Assembly: GCA_026413225.1 (NCBI GenBank)
Contig: CM048552.1
Location: 133,747,053-133,811,052, forward strand
Source of the DNA: Otis tarda
Taxonomy: Eukaryota > Chordata > Aves > Otidiformes > Otididae
DNA: 64,000 nucleotides
Reading direction: 5' to 3'
A program made the translations under genes and the position numbers. Positions 48,649 through 58,265 of the stretch are shown here, one piece after another. The first letter of the stretch is position 1. Every line of letters starts with the position of its first letter. The notes beneath the pieces are model-generated. The model searched no databases and was not told the origin of the DNA. It saw nothing but the letters and a program-made list of their open reading frames with translations.

Positions 48649-49764
48649 GTGCCTGGCAAGGTCATGGAGCAGATTCTCCTGGAAACCATGCTAAGGCACA
48701 TGGAGAGCAAGGAGGTGGTTGGTGACAGCCAACATGGCTTCACCAAGGGCAGATCGTGCCTGACCAATTTGGTGGCCTTTTATGACGGGGTAACAGCATC
48801 GGTGGACAAGGGACGGGCAACGGATATCGTCTACCTGGACTTGTGCAAAGCTTTTGACACTGTCCCGCATGACATCCTTCTCTCTAAACTAGAGAGGCAT
48901 GGGTTCGATGGATGGACCACTCGGTGGATAAGGAGTTGGCTGGATGGCCGCACTCAGAGAGTGGTGGTCAACGGCTCAATGTCCAAGTGGAGACCGGTCA
49001 CCAGTGGCGTCCCTCAGGGGTCCGTGTTGGGCCCGGCCCTGTTCAACATCTTTGTCGGCGACATGGACAGTGGGATAGAGTGCACCCTCAGCAAGTTCGC
49101 CGATGACACCAAGCTGTGTGGTGCCGTCGACTCGCTGGAAGGGAGGGATGCCATCCAGAGGGACCTTGACAGGCTGGAGAGGTGGGCCCGTGCCAACCTC
49201 ATGAAGTTCAACCAGGCCAAGTGCAAGGTCCTGCACCTGGGTCGTGGCAATCCCAGGCACAAATACAGGCTGGGCGGAGAATGGATTGAGAGCAGCCCTG
49301 AGGAGAAAGACTTGGGAGTGCTGGTGGACGAGAGGCTCAACATGAGCGGGCAATGCGCCCTTGCGGCCCAGAAGGCCAACCGCATCCTGGGCTGCATCAA
49401 GAGGAGCATGGCCAGCAGGTCGAGGGAGGTGATTCTGCCCCTCTACTCTGCCCTGGTGAGACCCCACCTGGAGTACTGCGTCCAGTTCTGGAGCCCCCAA
49501 CACAAGAAGGACATGGACCAGTTGGAAAGGGTCCAGAGGAGGGCCACCAAGATGATCAGAGGGCTGGAGCACCTCTCCTATGAGGACAGGCTGAGAGAGT
49601 TGGGGCTGTTCAGCCTGGAGAAGAGGAGGCTCCGGGGAGACCTGATAGCGGTCTTCCAATACCTCAAGGGGGCCTACAGGAAAGATGGGGAGAAACTGTT
49701 CAGTAGGGCCTGTTGTGATAGGACAAGGGGTAATGGGTTTAAATTAGAAGGAGCTAGGTTTTAG
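48649..49764 (+). pseudogene. CR1 ORF2, second part (reverse transcriptase core and C-terminus), frameshifted
   Basis: 371 codons that continue the reverse transcriptase after the 2-base deletion. Motif A (Y-L-D-L-C-K-A-F-D) is near residue 62, and the F-A-D-D motif is at 150-153 (49,096-49,107). A 1-base insertion in a T run near 49,758-49,762 brings a TAG into frame at 49,762-49,764, about 45 codons early. The family stop is visible further on in another frame at about 49,900. The Met at 48,649 is internal and not a real start. Confidence 0.92.
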
Positions 49765-50000
49765 ATTAGATATTAGAAAAAAATTTTTTACAATGAGAGT
49801 TGTAGAGCACTGGAACAGGTTGCCCAGAGAGGTGGTGGATGCCCCATCCCTGGAAGTGTTCAAGGCCAGGCTGGATGAGGCTCTGAGCAACCTGATCTAG
49901 TCAGGGATGTCCCTGCTCTTGCAGGGGGGTTGGACTAGATGACCTTTGAAGGTCCCTTCCAACTCTAACCATTCTATGATTCTATGATTCTATGATTCTA

Positions 50001-50163
50001 AACTAGGAAATGTAAATACAGTAATAGTTGCCTCTAAATGTGAAGTGCTATGACTGAGAAATAATCATCGTAAGAAAAGAATAAGAAAGCAATAATCAGA
50101 ACACTTAATTAAAGTCAGAGCTGAAGACAGTTCCTGGTTCTTCCTGCTAAACTTTTTGCCTTA
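50001..50163. other. Spacer between CR1 and the provirus
   Basis: Short AT-rich unique DNA with no features. Confidence 0.6.
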
Positions 50164-50168
50164 AAGAT
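50164..50168. repeat. Target-site duplication of the provirus (left copy)
   Basis: AAGAT directly before the 5' LTR. The same five bases follow the 3' LTR at 52,767-52,771. Confidence 0.8.
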
Positions 50169-50341
50169 TGTCATGGTTTTGTTAGTGAGGGGGGGCCTAA
50201 AGTGGTAGCTTCTGCAGGAAACTGCTAGAAGTCGCTCCCCTTTGTTCAGTGGACTCGGCCAGGCCTAGGGCAGACCTGCTGCTGGCCAAGGTCGAGCCGA
50301 TTGGTAGCAGAATGTCCCGTGATAACGCCTCTGCGATAACG

Positions 50342-50348
50342 TATTTAA
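50342..50348 (+). promoter_or_regulatory. TATA-like box of the 5' LTR
   Basis: TATTTAA in the context CGCCTCTGCGATAACG-TATTTAAGAAG. The same segment recurs in the 3' LTR (51,782-51,807) and, inverted, in the interior (51,589-51,615). Promoter activity is inferred. Confidence 0.5.
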
Positions 50349-51119
50349 GAAGGGGAAAACAGAAAAAAAAAAAAGAGAAGGGAAGATGTGAAGAAGCTGA
50401 GCGGGGGCAGAGGCGCAGAGGGGAGGCGCAGGCCTCCTGGGCCTTGCAGGCCTCACCCTCTGGCCTCTTGCCAGGCGGCCGACTGGGCCCGACTCGGCCC
50501 GGCCCGGCTGCAAGAAGTGGAGAGGAGATGAGAAGTGAATAAGATGTAAAAAGATCCTGAGAGACATCTACCACCCTGTTGTGAGGAACGGCTGCAGACA
50601 CCAAGGTCAGTTCAGAAAGGAGGGGGAGGAGTAATGCGGCTCCTGGCCAAGATTCCCCTGCAGCCTGTGGTGACGACCATGGTGGAGCGGGTTGTCCCCC
50701 TGCAGCCCATGGAGGTCCACGGAGGAGCAGAGATCCACTTGCAGCCCGTGAAGGACCCCACACCGGGGAGGTGGATGCCTGAAGGCGGCTGTGGCCCGTG
50801 GAGGGCCCGCTGGGACAGCCGTTCTGGAGAGACTGTACTCCGTGGAAGAGATGATCCACGCCGGAGCAGTTCCACGAAGGACTGTGGCCCGTGGGAGGGA
50901 CCCCACGATGGAGCAGGGGAGGAATGTGAGGAGTTCTTCCCCCGACCATGAAGCAGCGGCATGAAACAACGTATGATGAACTGACTGCAACACCCATTCC
51001 CTCTTCCCCCCTGTGCCGCTCAGGGGGGGAAGGTAGTAGAGATAATGTTAAGCTTGGGAAGAGGGAGGGGTGGATGGAGGTTATCTTGTTCTCTGTCTCA
51101 TTATCCTGCTGTTTGTAGT

Positions 51120-51125
51120 AATAAA
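51120..51125 (+). promoter_or_regulatory. Poly(A) signal of the 5' LTR
   Basis: AATAAA about 190 bases before the LTR end, a normal position for the R/U5 border. Confidence 0.8.
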
Positions 51126-51323
51126 TGAATAGTTCTTCCCAAGTCGAGTCTGTTTTGCCCGTGACGGTAACTTTAAGGATTTCTCCCTGTCCTTATCTCA
51201 AAATCTCAAACCTCGAGCCGTTTTTCCTTATATTTTCTCTCCCTGTTCTTTCGGAGGGTGGGGGGAGTGAGAGAGAGACTGCGTAGTCTGGTCCTGATCA
51301 GGGCTGAACTACGACAGTTATTT

Positions 51324-51341
51324 TGGCGCCCAACGTGGGGC
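51324..51341 (+). promoter_or_regulatory. Primer-binding site, tRNA-Lys type
   Basis: TGGCGCCCAACGTGGGGC, 7 bases after the LTR end. It matches the 3' end complement of tRNA-Lys (the Lys-1,2 type used by ERVK/HERV-K-like elements). This site supports the ERVK assignment and shows where minus-strand DNA synthesis begins. Confidence 0.9.
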
Positions 51342-51588
51342 TCGAGGAATTTGAGATAAGGATTGAGTTTAATTGGGAGCGGTAATGGGCAAAACAGGGA
51401 TTGAACTTGACAAAAGAGCAAAATGATTAGGGGAAAATTTATGTTCTGATTGTGGTGAAGGGATAAGTGGTGAATTGTGTGTAAATTGCCTGGTATATCC
51501 ACAGTTGGTGTTTTGAGGATATTATTTTGATTTTTGGTGCGGGGAATTCTTTTTCTTTTCTGTTGATGTGTGTGTATTTTAATTAGAA

Positions 51589-51615
51589 TTCTTAAATACG
51601 TAATTCGCAGAGGCG
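51589..51615 (-). repeat. Inverted copy of the LTR core-promoter segment inside the provirus
   Basis: TTCTTAAATACGTAATTCGC-AGAGGCG is, apart from two or three positions in the middle, the reverse complement of the LTR segment at 50,326-50,351 and 51,782-51,807 that includes the TATA-like box. It sits directly 5' of the polypurine tract. With the 3' LTR it could form a stem of about 25 bp around a loop of about 165 bases. Confidence 0.8.
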
Positions 51616-51625
51616 AGGGGTGGAA
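51610..51625 (+). promoter_or_regulatory. Polypurine tract
   Basis: GAGGCGAGGGGTGGAA ends exactly at the 3' LTR start. This is the expected primer for plus-strand synthesis. It is interrupted by one C and one T. Confidence 0.75.
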
Positions 51626-52766
51626 TGTCATGGTTTTGTTAGTGAGGGGGGCCTAAAGTGGTAGCTTCTGCAGGAAACTGCTAGAAGTCGCTCCCCTTTG
51701 TTCAGTGGACTCGGCCAGGCCTAGGGCAGACCTGCTGCTGGCCAAGGTCGAGCCGATTGGTAGCAGAATGTCCCGTGATAACGCCTCTGCGATAACGTAT
51801 TTAAGAAGGGGAAAACAGAAAAAAAAGAGAAGGGAAGATGTGAAGAAGCTGAGCGGGGGCAGAGGCGCAGAGGGGGAGGCGCAGGCCTCCTGGGCCTTGC
51901 AGGCCTCACCCTCTGGCCTCTTGCCAGGCGGCCGACTGGGCCCGACTCGGCCCGGCCCGGCTGCAAGAAGTGGAGAGGAGATGAGAAGTGAATAAGATGT
52001 AAAAAGATCCTGAGAGACATCTACCACCCTGTTGTGAGGAACGGCTGCAGACACCAAGGTCAGTTCAGAAAGGAGGGGGAGGAGTAATGCGGCTCCTGGC
52101 CAAGATTCCCCTGCAGCCTGTGGTGACGACCATGGTGGAGCGGGTTGTCCCCCTGCAGCCCATGGAGGTCCACGGAGGAGCAGAGATCCACTTGCAGCCC
52201 GTGAAGGACCCCACACCGGGGGAGGTGGATGCCTGAAGGCGGCTGTGGCCCGTGGAGGGCCCGCTGGGACAGCCGTTCTGGAGAGACTGTACTCCGTGGA
52301 AGAGATGATCCACGCCGGAGCAGTTCCACGAAGGACTGTGGCCCGTGGGAGGGACCCCACGATGGAGCAGGGGAGGAATGTGAGGAGTTCTTCCCCCGAC
52401 CATGAAGCAGCGGCATGAAACAACGTATGATGAACTGACTGCAACACCCATTCCCTCTTCCCCCTGTGCCGCTCAGGGGAAGGTAGTAGAGATAATGTTA
52501 AGCTTGGGAAGAGGGAGGGGTGGATGGAGGTTATCTTGTTCTCTGTCTCATTATCCTGCTGTTTGTAGTAATAAATGAATAGTTTTTCCCAAGTCGAGTC
52601 TGTTTTGCCCGTGACGGTAACTTTAAGGATTTCTCCCTGTCCTTATCTCAAAATCTCAAACCTCGAGCCGTTTTTCCTTATATTTTCTCTCCCTGTTCTT
52701 TCGGAGGGTGGGGGGAGTGAGAGAGAGACTGCGTAGTCTGGTCCTGATCAGGGCTGAACTACGACA
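51626..52766 (+). mobile_element. 3' LTR of the compact provirus (1141 bp)
   Basis: Same structure as the 5' LTR: TG…CA ends, TATA-like box near 51,798-51,804 and AATAAA at 52,570-52,575. The 7-base shorter length is accounted for by shorter homopolymer runs. Confidence 0.94.
52570..52575 (+). promoter_or_regulatory. Poly(A) signal of the 3' LTR
   Basis: AATAAA. This is where the proviral transcript would be processed. Confidence 0.8.
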
Positions 52767-52771
52767 AAGAT
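52767..52771. repeat. Target-site duplication of the provirus (right copy)
   Basis: AAGAT, identical to 50,164-50,168. Confidence 0.8.
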
Positions 52772-55700
52772 TTTATACGGTTGAGAGTAGAAGGCATTGA
52801 CTCAATACAAGCAGGCAGTAGATGTGGTATATGTGGAAAAGAGTAGGAGAATACAGATAAAATGACATTCACTCCTATGCTTCAGGGGTTAGGTGAATTC
52901 CAAAATGCGGTACTTGTCTTCTGCATACCCTGAATGTGAACCTTCCTTGCAATTTGGCTTTGACTGCTAAGAAAGGAATTATTCCCATCATCCACAAAGC
53001 CCAGAGCATGTGCATTGATAAAGAGACAGAATAACAGAGCAAACGCAAGGCAGAGCTGGGAGCAAGAAGGGTCTTCCTTTCATCCCCTCTCCTTTCTGTG
53101 AGCCTCCAGGCACATGAGTCATGCAGGCATACACATACGCACACAGCCAAGTTGGATGGGTGAAGTTTACTCAGTTAAACAAATCGCAGCCCTTCTGTCC
53201 ACAGCCATTCTGGATTCTCATCTGTACAGGCAATCAGTTTTCAGTCCTGCTGTATTTCTTCTCATCTAGTCTGATATCCCTGTTGGTCTATCTCTCCTTT
53301 CAGTGCACTTCTTTTTCTTCTTTCTAGTTCTGACTCACTTTGCATCCCACCCTCCATCTCAGTGGTCAATTCTATGCTTCCCCTCAGCTCAGCATTTCAT
53401 TTTCGACACTCCCACTACACAGGCTTCACTCTGTTTTAGAATTATTCAACCAATTCTCTCCAGGACTTGAATCCTATTTTTCATCTCTTTAGAATTTCAT
53501 CTGTCACCTGCTCCCCTTTTTTTTCTGGCATTCAGCTCTCTGTTAAGCTTAATGGTCTTTCTAAAAACCTTCCTCTTTGCTCTGTAGAAAGAATGCCTAC
53601 AGGGTCCTTCCAATTTTTCTTTCCTGTGTATGCATTTTCCTCTCTCTTTTTTCTCTTGGAGGTCAGCAAAAGTCAGGGAACATGAACACAAAGCTGGCTT
53701 CAGTTCCCAAACAGGATTTCCCAATTCCAGAAAATGGCAAACACCAGTCCATCATACAGCACTTGGACTAATCTTTCCTGACAACGGGACATTCTTAGTA
53801 CGTCTTCAGTTGGTGTGTGTGATCCACCAATGCAACATTTTCTTTCAAAATGTGCAAGTCCAAATTACATTCACCTGCATAAGACAGGATGGAAACCATA
53901 AAACTGATGTCAGTCCTTTCAGGGTATAGAGGAATTCCGACTTCATGGGAAACTCTGTAAAGATTCCTGTTAAGGAGAGACCATAACTGAAATGTCAGAA
54001 CTAGGGAATTTAAATGGTTCATGTAACTGGAAATGTGGTTAAGAAAGAAAACAATTCTGGAAAAGAAATAACAAAATTGCTGTATACATCTATATATGTG
54101 TATGATGAATTTGAGCACTGAATATCCCCTAATTTCAAATAAATTAGATTTGATTATTGCAGTGCCCTGGAGAATTTTCACTGAATTTTGAATTAGAAAT
54201 ATTCACACAATCTGTGAAAAATTAATTTCTGCCATTATGAATTAAGGCATTAAGTATACAGTCTTGCTCACACTTAAATTTTCCATTCAGTTGCCCAGAG
54301 CATAATACAGTAACAGGAGTCAGATGTGGTTCATTTACTGAGTAACTCTCAGTGAGTCCTTCTTCCTAATCCTTGTCCAGGTGTCTCCTGAGCCCATGTA
54401 ACCTTCTTCCACCTGAAATGTCCTTTGGCAAGGAGGTCCACAAAGTATACCTCCTACTACTCAGAGAACCACTTCTGTGGCATCTGTCATTTCACATCCC
54501 ATTCACCTTGACAGAACTTCATCTTCTGCAGTTCTGTCTTCATCTCAGTACCTTGAAGAAATTATTGTTACTGACTCACCTCATTGCTTACTTCCTTGTT
54601 TAGGTGCCTTATGGATATGTGGAACATCACAGGTTGTGACAGGCCTTGCAGAAGTCCTCTGACAACCTCCTTCTAGAGTGTGAACCAGCCATTTATTTAT
54701 CTCACTTCAGCTTCATAGACATCTTCTGCTGAATCTCTGAAAATGAGTGGAGTGGAGATATAGGAATCACTGCAGTTTCTTCCAGAGTGAAGAACTCATT
54801 CCTGTGCTGTGCAGCCACCTTATTCTCTCTGAGAGGTTGCTAACACCCTGAGCACCAATTGGCACTATGAACTCTTTCTTTTGATATGCTTGAGAAAGGA
54901 TTTAATCTACTTTTCACTTCCTTCTGCTAGTTGCTCCTCGGATTCTTTTTCAGCTTGCCCAATTGTATTTTCTTACTTAATTTTCCAGACTTTTTGATAT
55001 TTTCTGTTTTCTTGAAATGACCTTGCTGTTTGGCCATGTGGGCGTACTCTTTGCCTTAACTCATGGTGTGCACGGCTCTGTTTTCAGTGTAGTGCCAACC
55101 TGCATGTTTTCTGTAGGTATTTAGCCCCACTGGAAGGATTTAAGGTGCCCAACAGATAGGAAGGATCTTGAATTCAAATGAAATATAGGCTGTAGCCTTC
55201 AAATATAATCCGAAAACAAACATTGCCTTCTGAAGTGACTACAAGACTTACTGAAAAGGTGCCTGATGTTCCAGCCAGAGTAAAACCCAGTTAGACTTCA
55301 AACCCCTTCAGAGCTTTTAACTTGAGATCTCACAACTGAACTGAAAGCAAATAAAAGCCTAAAATAACGAGTAGACATGGTGGGTGGGCGAGGCTGTGGG
55401 ATAATGGACATACATTTTTAAAGGCCATGGAGTGGCACAGACCTGTAGCCATAGCCATGTCAGAACATGTAAGGCTGTAAAATAATATATCCGTCTCCTT
55501 CTTCTTAATACTTTACCAATCTTCCAGCCACTCTCAGGGCTTGGACTGAGAGCCAGACTAGTTTTTCTTCCATCATTTTTTTTACCTGCTGTCACACAGA
55601 GTTTTCCAGTGAGCTGTCCAAAACGACGCTCACCATTTGTAGGCTCTTACTGTGCGTCAAAACATTTCTTCCAATTTTCTTGCTTTTATCCCTGCTTGAA

Positions 55701-57330
55701 ATAACTTGTCTCTGCTGAAAAATCGTTACTGCCACTGCTCATTCACCTAGTTTTATTTGGCTTCCTCTGTAGTCCCTTGAGCTGCTCCAGTCCCTAGAAG
55801 CTCCACTTTGAAATAAAAATGAGCCACGGGAATCCAGTAACAGCAATATCTGAAAAAGCAGATCCTCCGAGATCCCTCATTTCCACCCAGTGCCGTGCCA
55901 TGGAGGTCTTTTTGCGCCTTGCTCACTATCAAGACTTCCAAAACCAAGGAAATTAGATCTTATCTGCCTCTCACTGCCACTGATGTTGTGCCTGCTGGTT
56001 TTTTATTTCTCCTATGCCCCCCTCCAGACAGGGGCGATTGACAGTAGAGGGAGGTTAATGCTAACAATGAACTGCTTGTGCTCAGTGCTCAGTTTAAGGG
56101 TGACATTTGCCGACTCCCATATCTTAGCTGTCAAACAGACCAGCGAAGCAGCTGCACTCACTTTTAGCAAAGTCTGCAACTCCCCGTGGTCTGCACTGCA
56201 CCGACTGTGGCGGGGCTGTGCCTGCACTGGGGCTCACCAGCGCTTCCACTACCATGGCAGAAAATCATCCCACCTCTCCCAGACCTTGCTCTGGAGGCAT
56301 GGCCCAGTGACTGTGCGCTGCAAGTCAGCATGGTCACCATGCAGAGGAAACTCAGCAGTCACAGGGGCTCAGGCTGGAACCTGCAGGTACCGACATTGAC
56401 ACAGGAGGATAACTCTGCGGCCCATGGACACATTGCTTGCAAAGCAGCTGCTTTGTCTCTGGTCTCTCTGCCCTGCTCCTCAAGGGATCTTGTAAGTAAT
56501 TTTGAAAGGCAGGTCTAGGAATGAAAATTAATAGTAGTAACGGGAAAAAAAAGGGGTTACAAGAACTGTTGGTTTTCTGGTCGGTTTTGTGACTTATTTG
56601 TGACCTATAACCTTTCCATATAGGTTATAAAACATTTTTTAGCTGTTTCCCCAAGGAGATAGCTAGCTGGCCATTTCTCACCCTCTCTCCCTTTGTTGCA
56701 TGAGTGCCAGCTGTGAGCTTTTAATTGGCCCAAATTGTATACGTCCAGTTAAACTCCAAATAATTTTCTCAACTTGTTTGTAGCTTTGGGCACCCAAAAT
56801 ATTGTCCAGTTTTTCAGTTAATCTAATAAAATACATGTCTGCAAATGCAACATTTGCCTGGATTGTGTCTTTAGATAGCTGTGGCTACAGCAAAGCACTG
56901 CAGGTATCCTAATGACACCATGGTCCTCTCCTGCTGTGGCCAACCCATGGGACCAGTTACCTGGCACTCCACCAGCATCTCTCAGCCCAACCCTGCCCTG
57001 GGTTGGGCTGGAGTGCATGCATGGAATCATGAGGTAGGTTGCTTTTATTCTTCAGGAGCTTCCCTTGGTTGGAAAATACAAACAGTCCACAGTTTGCGAT
57101 GTCATGCAACATCTAACGTGCAGTTCACTTTACGAAGTGACTCCCTTGTCACAAACCTGAAGAGAGGCTGTAGTTTGTTTGTTGTGGAACAACAGTTAGT
57201 TGTGGAAAGTGGGGGGAAGCAGGAGGAAAATGGGTGTGAACGGGACGTAAGTCATAAAGTCATACTGGATATAAAGGTAGCTTGAATTCAAATAACAAGT
57301 GCAAAAAATGCAGAGGGAGATAAATAATTT
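52772..57330. other. Unique noncoding DNA
   Basis: No gene recognised. About 53,200-53,680 is pyrimidine-rich. The 169-codon frame at 55,890-56,399 and overlapping frames near 56,186-56,518 and 56,881-57,285 have no family resemblance. Confidence 0.45.
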
Positions 57331-57546
57331 TCCATAAGGAAAAATTTTTTTCACAGCGAGGATGGTGGAACACTGGAACAGGTTGCCCAGAGAGGTGGTG
57401 GATGCCCATCCCTGGAAACATTCAAGGCCAGGTTGGATGAGGCTCTGAGCAACCTGATCTAGAGAAGTCCCTGCTCCTTGCAGAGGGGGGGTGGACTAGA
57501 TAACCTTTGGTGGTCTCTTCCAACACAAACTATTCTATGATTCTAG
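57331..57546 (+). mobile_element. CR1 LINE 3' end fragment
   Basis: Last about 40 codons of CR1 ORF2 (not open throughout) plus the 3' UTR and a short tail CTATTCTATGATTCTA. Moderately diverged from the young copies: one deletion near 57,407, 'agagaagtccc' in place of 'agtcagggatgtccc', and a longer G run near 57,484-57,490. Confidence 0.92.
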
Positions 57547-57739
57547 CTGGGTAATGATTTAGAATAATTCATGGCATTCCTTTGCAGCCTTTTTTTTTTA
57601 TTATTAGAGTTATGCAAAAACAAACAAAAAAAATCACCCAGCCCAGGAAAAGATTCAAGTTATCTTCAGAGTTTTTGTTTTTAACTTTAATTTCCAAAAT
57701 TACTGTAGTCAAAAGTCTCACGGAAATTTTGAGAAGTAT
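57547..57739. other. Short AT-rich spacer
   Basis: Unique A/T-rich DNA with T9 near 57,590. No feature beyond a 7-bp inverted repeat (TATTGTT/AACAATA) at 57,737-57,759 that overlaps the start of the next element. Confidence 0.5.
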
Positions 57740-57780
57740 TGTTGCGGATAGGAACAATATAACAATTACAAAGGCCAGGT

Positions 57781-57818
57781 ATGCATATCCTGCTCCCCCT
57801 ACCAAGCAGGATATGCAT
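57781..57818. repeat. Perfect 14-bp inverted repeat (hairpin)
   Basis: ATGCATATCCTGCT (57,781-57,794) pairs exactly with AGCAGGATATGCAT (57,805-57,818) around a 10-base loop. Pairing extends by CCAGG/CCTGG outside after a single bulged T, making about 19 bp. It lies in what would be the U3 of the LTR at 57,740 or just before its alternative start. Confidence 0.8.
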
Positions 57819-58111
57819 CCTGGTCAAGGACAATAGTGTATTCATAGACCTGTCGAGTGTATATTGTGTGTAGGTGATCTATGGTTTGTTATACAATCCT
57901 ACACTGGACCCTCACCAAAATTAATGTCCTGAACATCACCCTTGGGTGATTTTAATGCTAAAAATTACACCCCTGTATGGATAATGAGTATGCTAATGAA
58001 AAGGACCTTCCTAAATGTTTAAAACATGAACATATGTAATAGTGGGTGGTGGGAAAAGTGCAGGCAACCAATCGGTTACTACATTGTAATTTCTTCCTTG
58101 TTATTATTTTG

Positions 58112-58118
58112 TATAAAA
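58112..58118 (+). promoter_or_regulatory. TATA box of the older LTR
   Basis: TATAAAA preceded by a T-rich stretch and followed by AGATCCC, the clearest TATA box in the window. Confidence 0.55.
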
Positions 58119-58265
58119 GATCCCTTGCATTTCTAAGAGGTGTGCTGGCTGTGTTAGATGCCTAGCACTCGCTTCTGCAGAATCAAAAGAAATACAAATA
58201 TCTCGACTCATTGTGTTGATTTGCTCTTGCACACCAAGTAGAAGAACTCCTGGTTTTCGGACAAC

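Larger units (their letters stand above)
46772..50000 (+). mobile_element. Near-complete CR1 LINE (lacks most of ORF1), about 3.2 kb
   Basis: Contains in order the end of ORF1 (46,772-46,951), the ORF1-ORF2 junction, the ORF2 endonuclease and reverse transcriptase (to about 49,905), a 3' UTR of about 70-100 bases, and three ATTCTATG units ending at about 50,000. The 5' truncation lies near 46,772, inside ORF1. Two small frameshifts break ORF2. It is nearly identical to the copy at 18.4 kb, so the insertion is recent. The provirus begins 169 bases downstream. Confidence 0.97.
50169..51316 (+). mobile_element. 5' LTR of the compact provirus (1148 bp)
   Basis: Begins TGTCATGG and ends CTACGACA. 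A TATA-like TATTTAA is at 50,342-50,348 and AATAAA at 51,120-51,125, so R would be roughly 770 bases if these define its ends. The middle is GC-rich and holds imperfect repeats of a GCCCGTGGAGGGACCC…GGAGCAG-type unit (about 50,690-50,925). Compared with the 3' LTR, I see one clear substitution (C at 51,135 versus T at 52,585). The other differences are in run lengths: G run near 50,190, A run near 50,362, G runs near 50,420 and 50,765, and C and G runs near 51,007-51,030. Confidence 0.94.
51342..51625 (+). other. Residual leader and interior of the provirus, with a broken mini-frame
   Basis: The interior keeps no recognisable retroviral domain. An ATG at 51,385 followed by a Gly codon opens a frame that stops at TGA 51,424-51,426. 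The same frame then continues to TGA 51,514-51,516 and includes two C-x-x-C pairs (51,442-51,453 and 51,478-51,489). The pairs are spaced like a small zinc ribbon, not like the C-x2-C-x4-H-x4-C knuckle of retroviral nucleocapsids. It may be a remnant of a Gag start or a chance frame. The right end carries an inverted copy of LTR promoter sequence and the polypurine tract. Confidence 0.5.
50169..52766 (+). mobile_element. Compact ERVK-type provirus with no coding genes
   Basis: Structure: 5' LTR 50,169-51,316, interior 51,317-51,625, 3' LTR 51,626-52,766, bounded by the 5-bp duplication AAGAT. The interior of only 309 bases contains a primer-binding site, a short leader and a polypurine tract but no gag, protease, pol or env. 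All cis-acting parts needed for packaging, priming and integration therefore seem present while the proteins are missing, so it would need enzymes supplied by a related element. The intact 5-bp duplication and near-identical LTRs indicate one recent integration of an already deleted genome, not deletion after insertion, though the latter is not excluded. The family is ERVK-like by its primer-binding site. Confidence 0.93.
57740..58265 (+). mobile_element. Older endogenous retrovirus LTR (probably solo)
   Basis: Possible ends are TGTTG at 57,740 and CAACA at 58,261-58,265, a 5-bp terminal inverted repeat typical of LTRs. A clear TATAAAA is at 58,112-58,118, followed by a TGCTGGCTGTGTTAGATGCC block and a 3' part ending CGGACAACA, as in several avian ERV LTRs of ERVL/ERV1 style. 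The target duplication is not clean (GTAT before, GCAT after). An alternative start at 57,821 would give GCATCC/GCATCT flanks. No interior or second LTR is present. Confidence 0.5.

Noticed and set aside
50634..50951. Sense frame of 105 codons inside the LTR repeats
   Set aside because: It ends early in the other LTR copies after single-base differences in G runs, so there is no sign of conserved coding.
50197..50997. 266-codon antisense frame in the 5' LTR, and a 264-codon one in the 3' LTR (51,653-52,447), as a possible antisense viral gene
   Set aside because: The first part is read in different frames in the two LTRs because of run-length differences, and the solo LTR breaks it again. 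The composition is that of GC-rich stop-poor DNA, with no start context or domain.
55890..56399. 169-codon frame as a possible exon
   Set aside because: The sequence resembles no known family, and overlapping frames in other phases are equally open.
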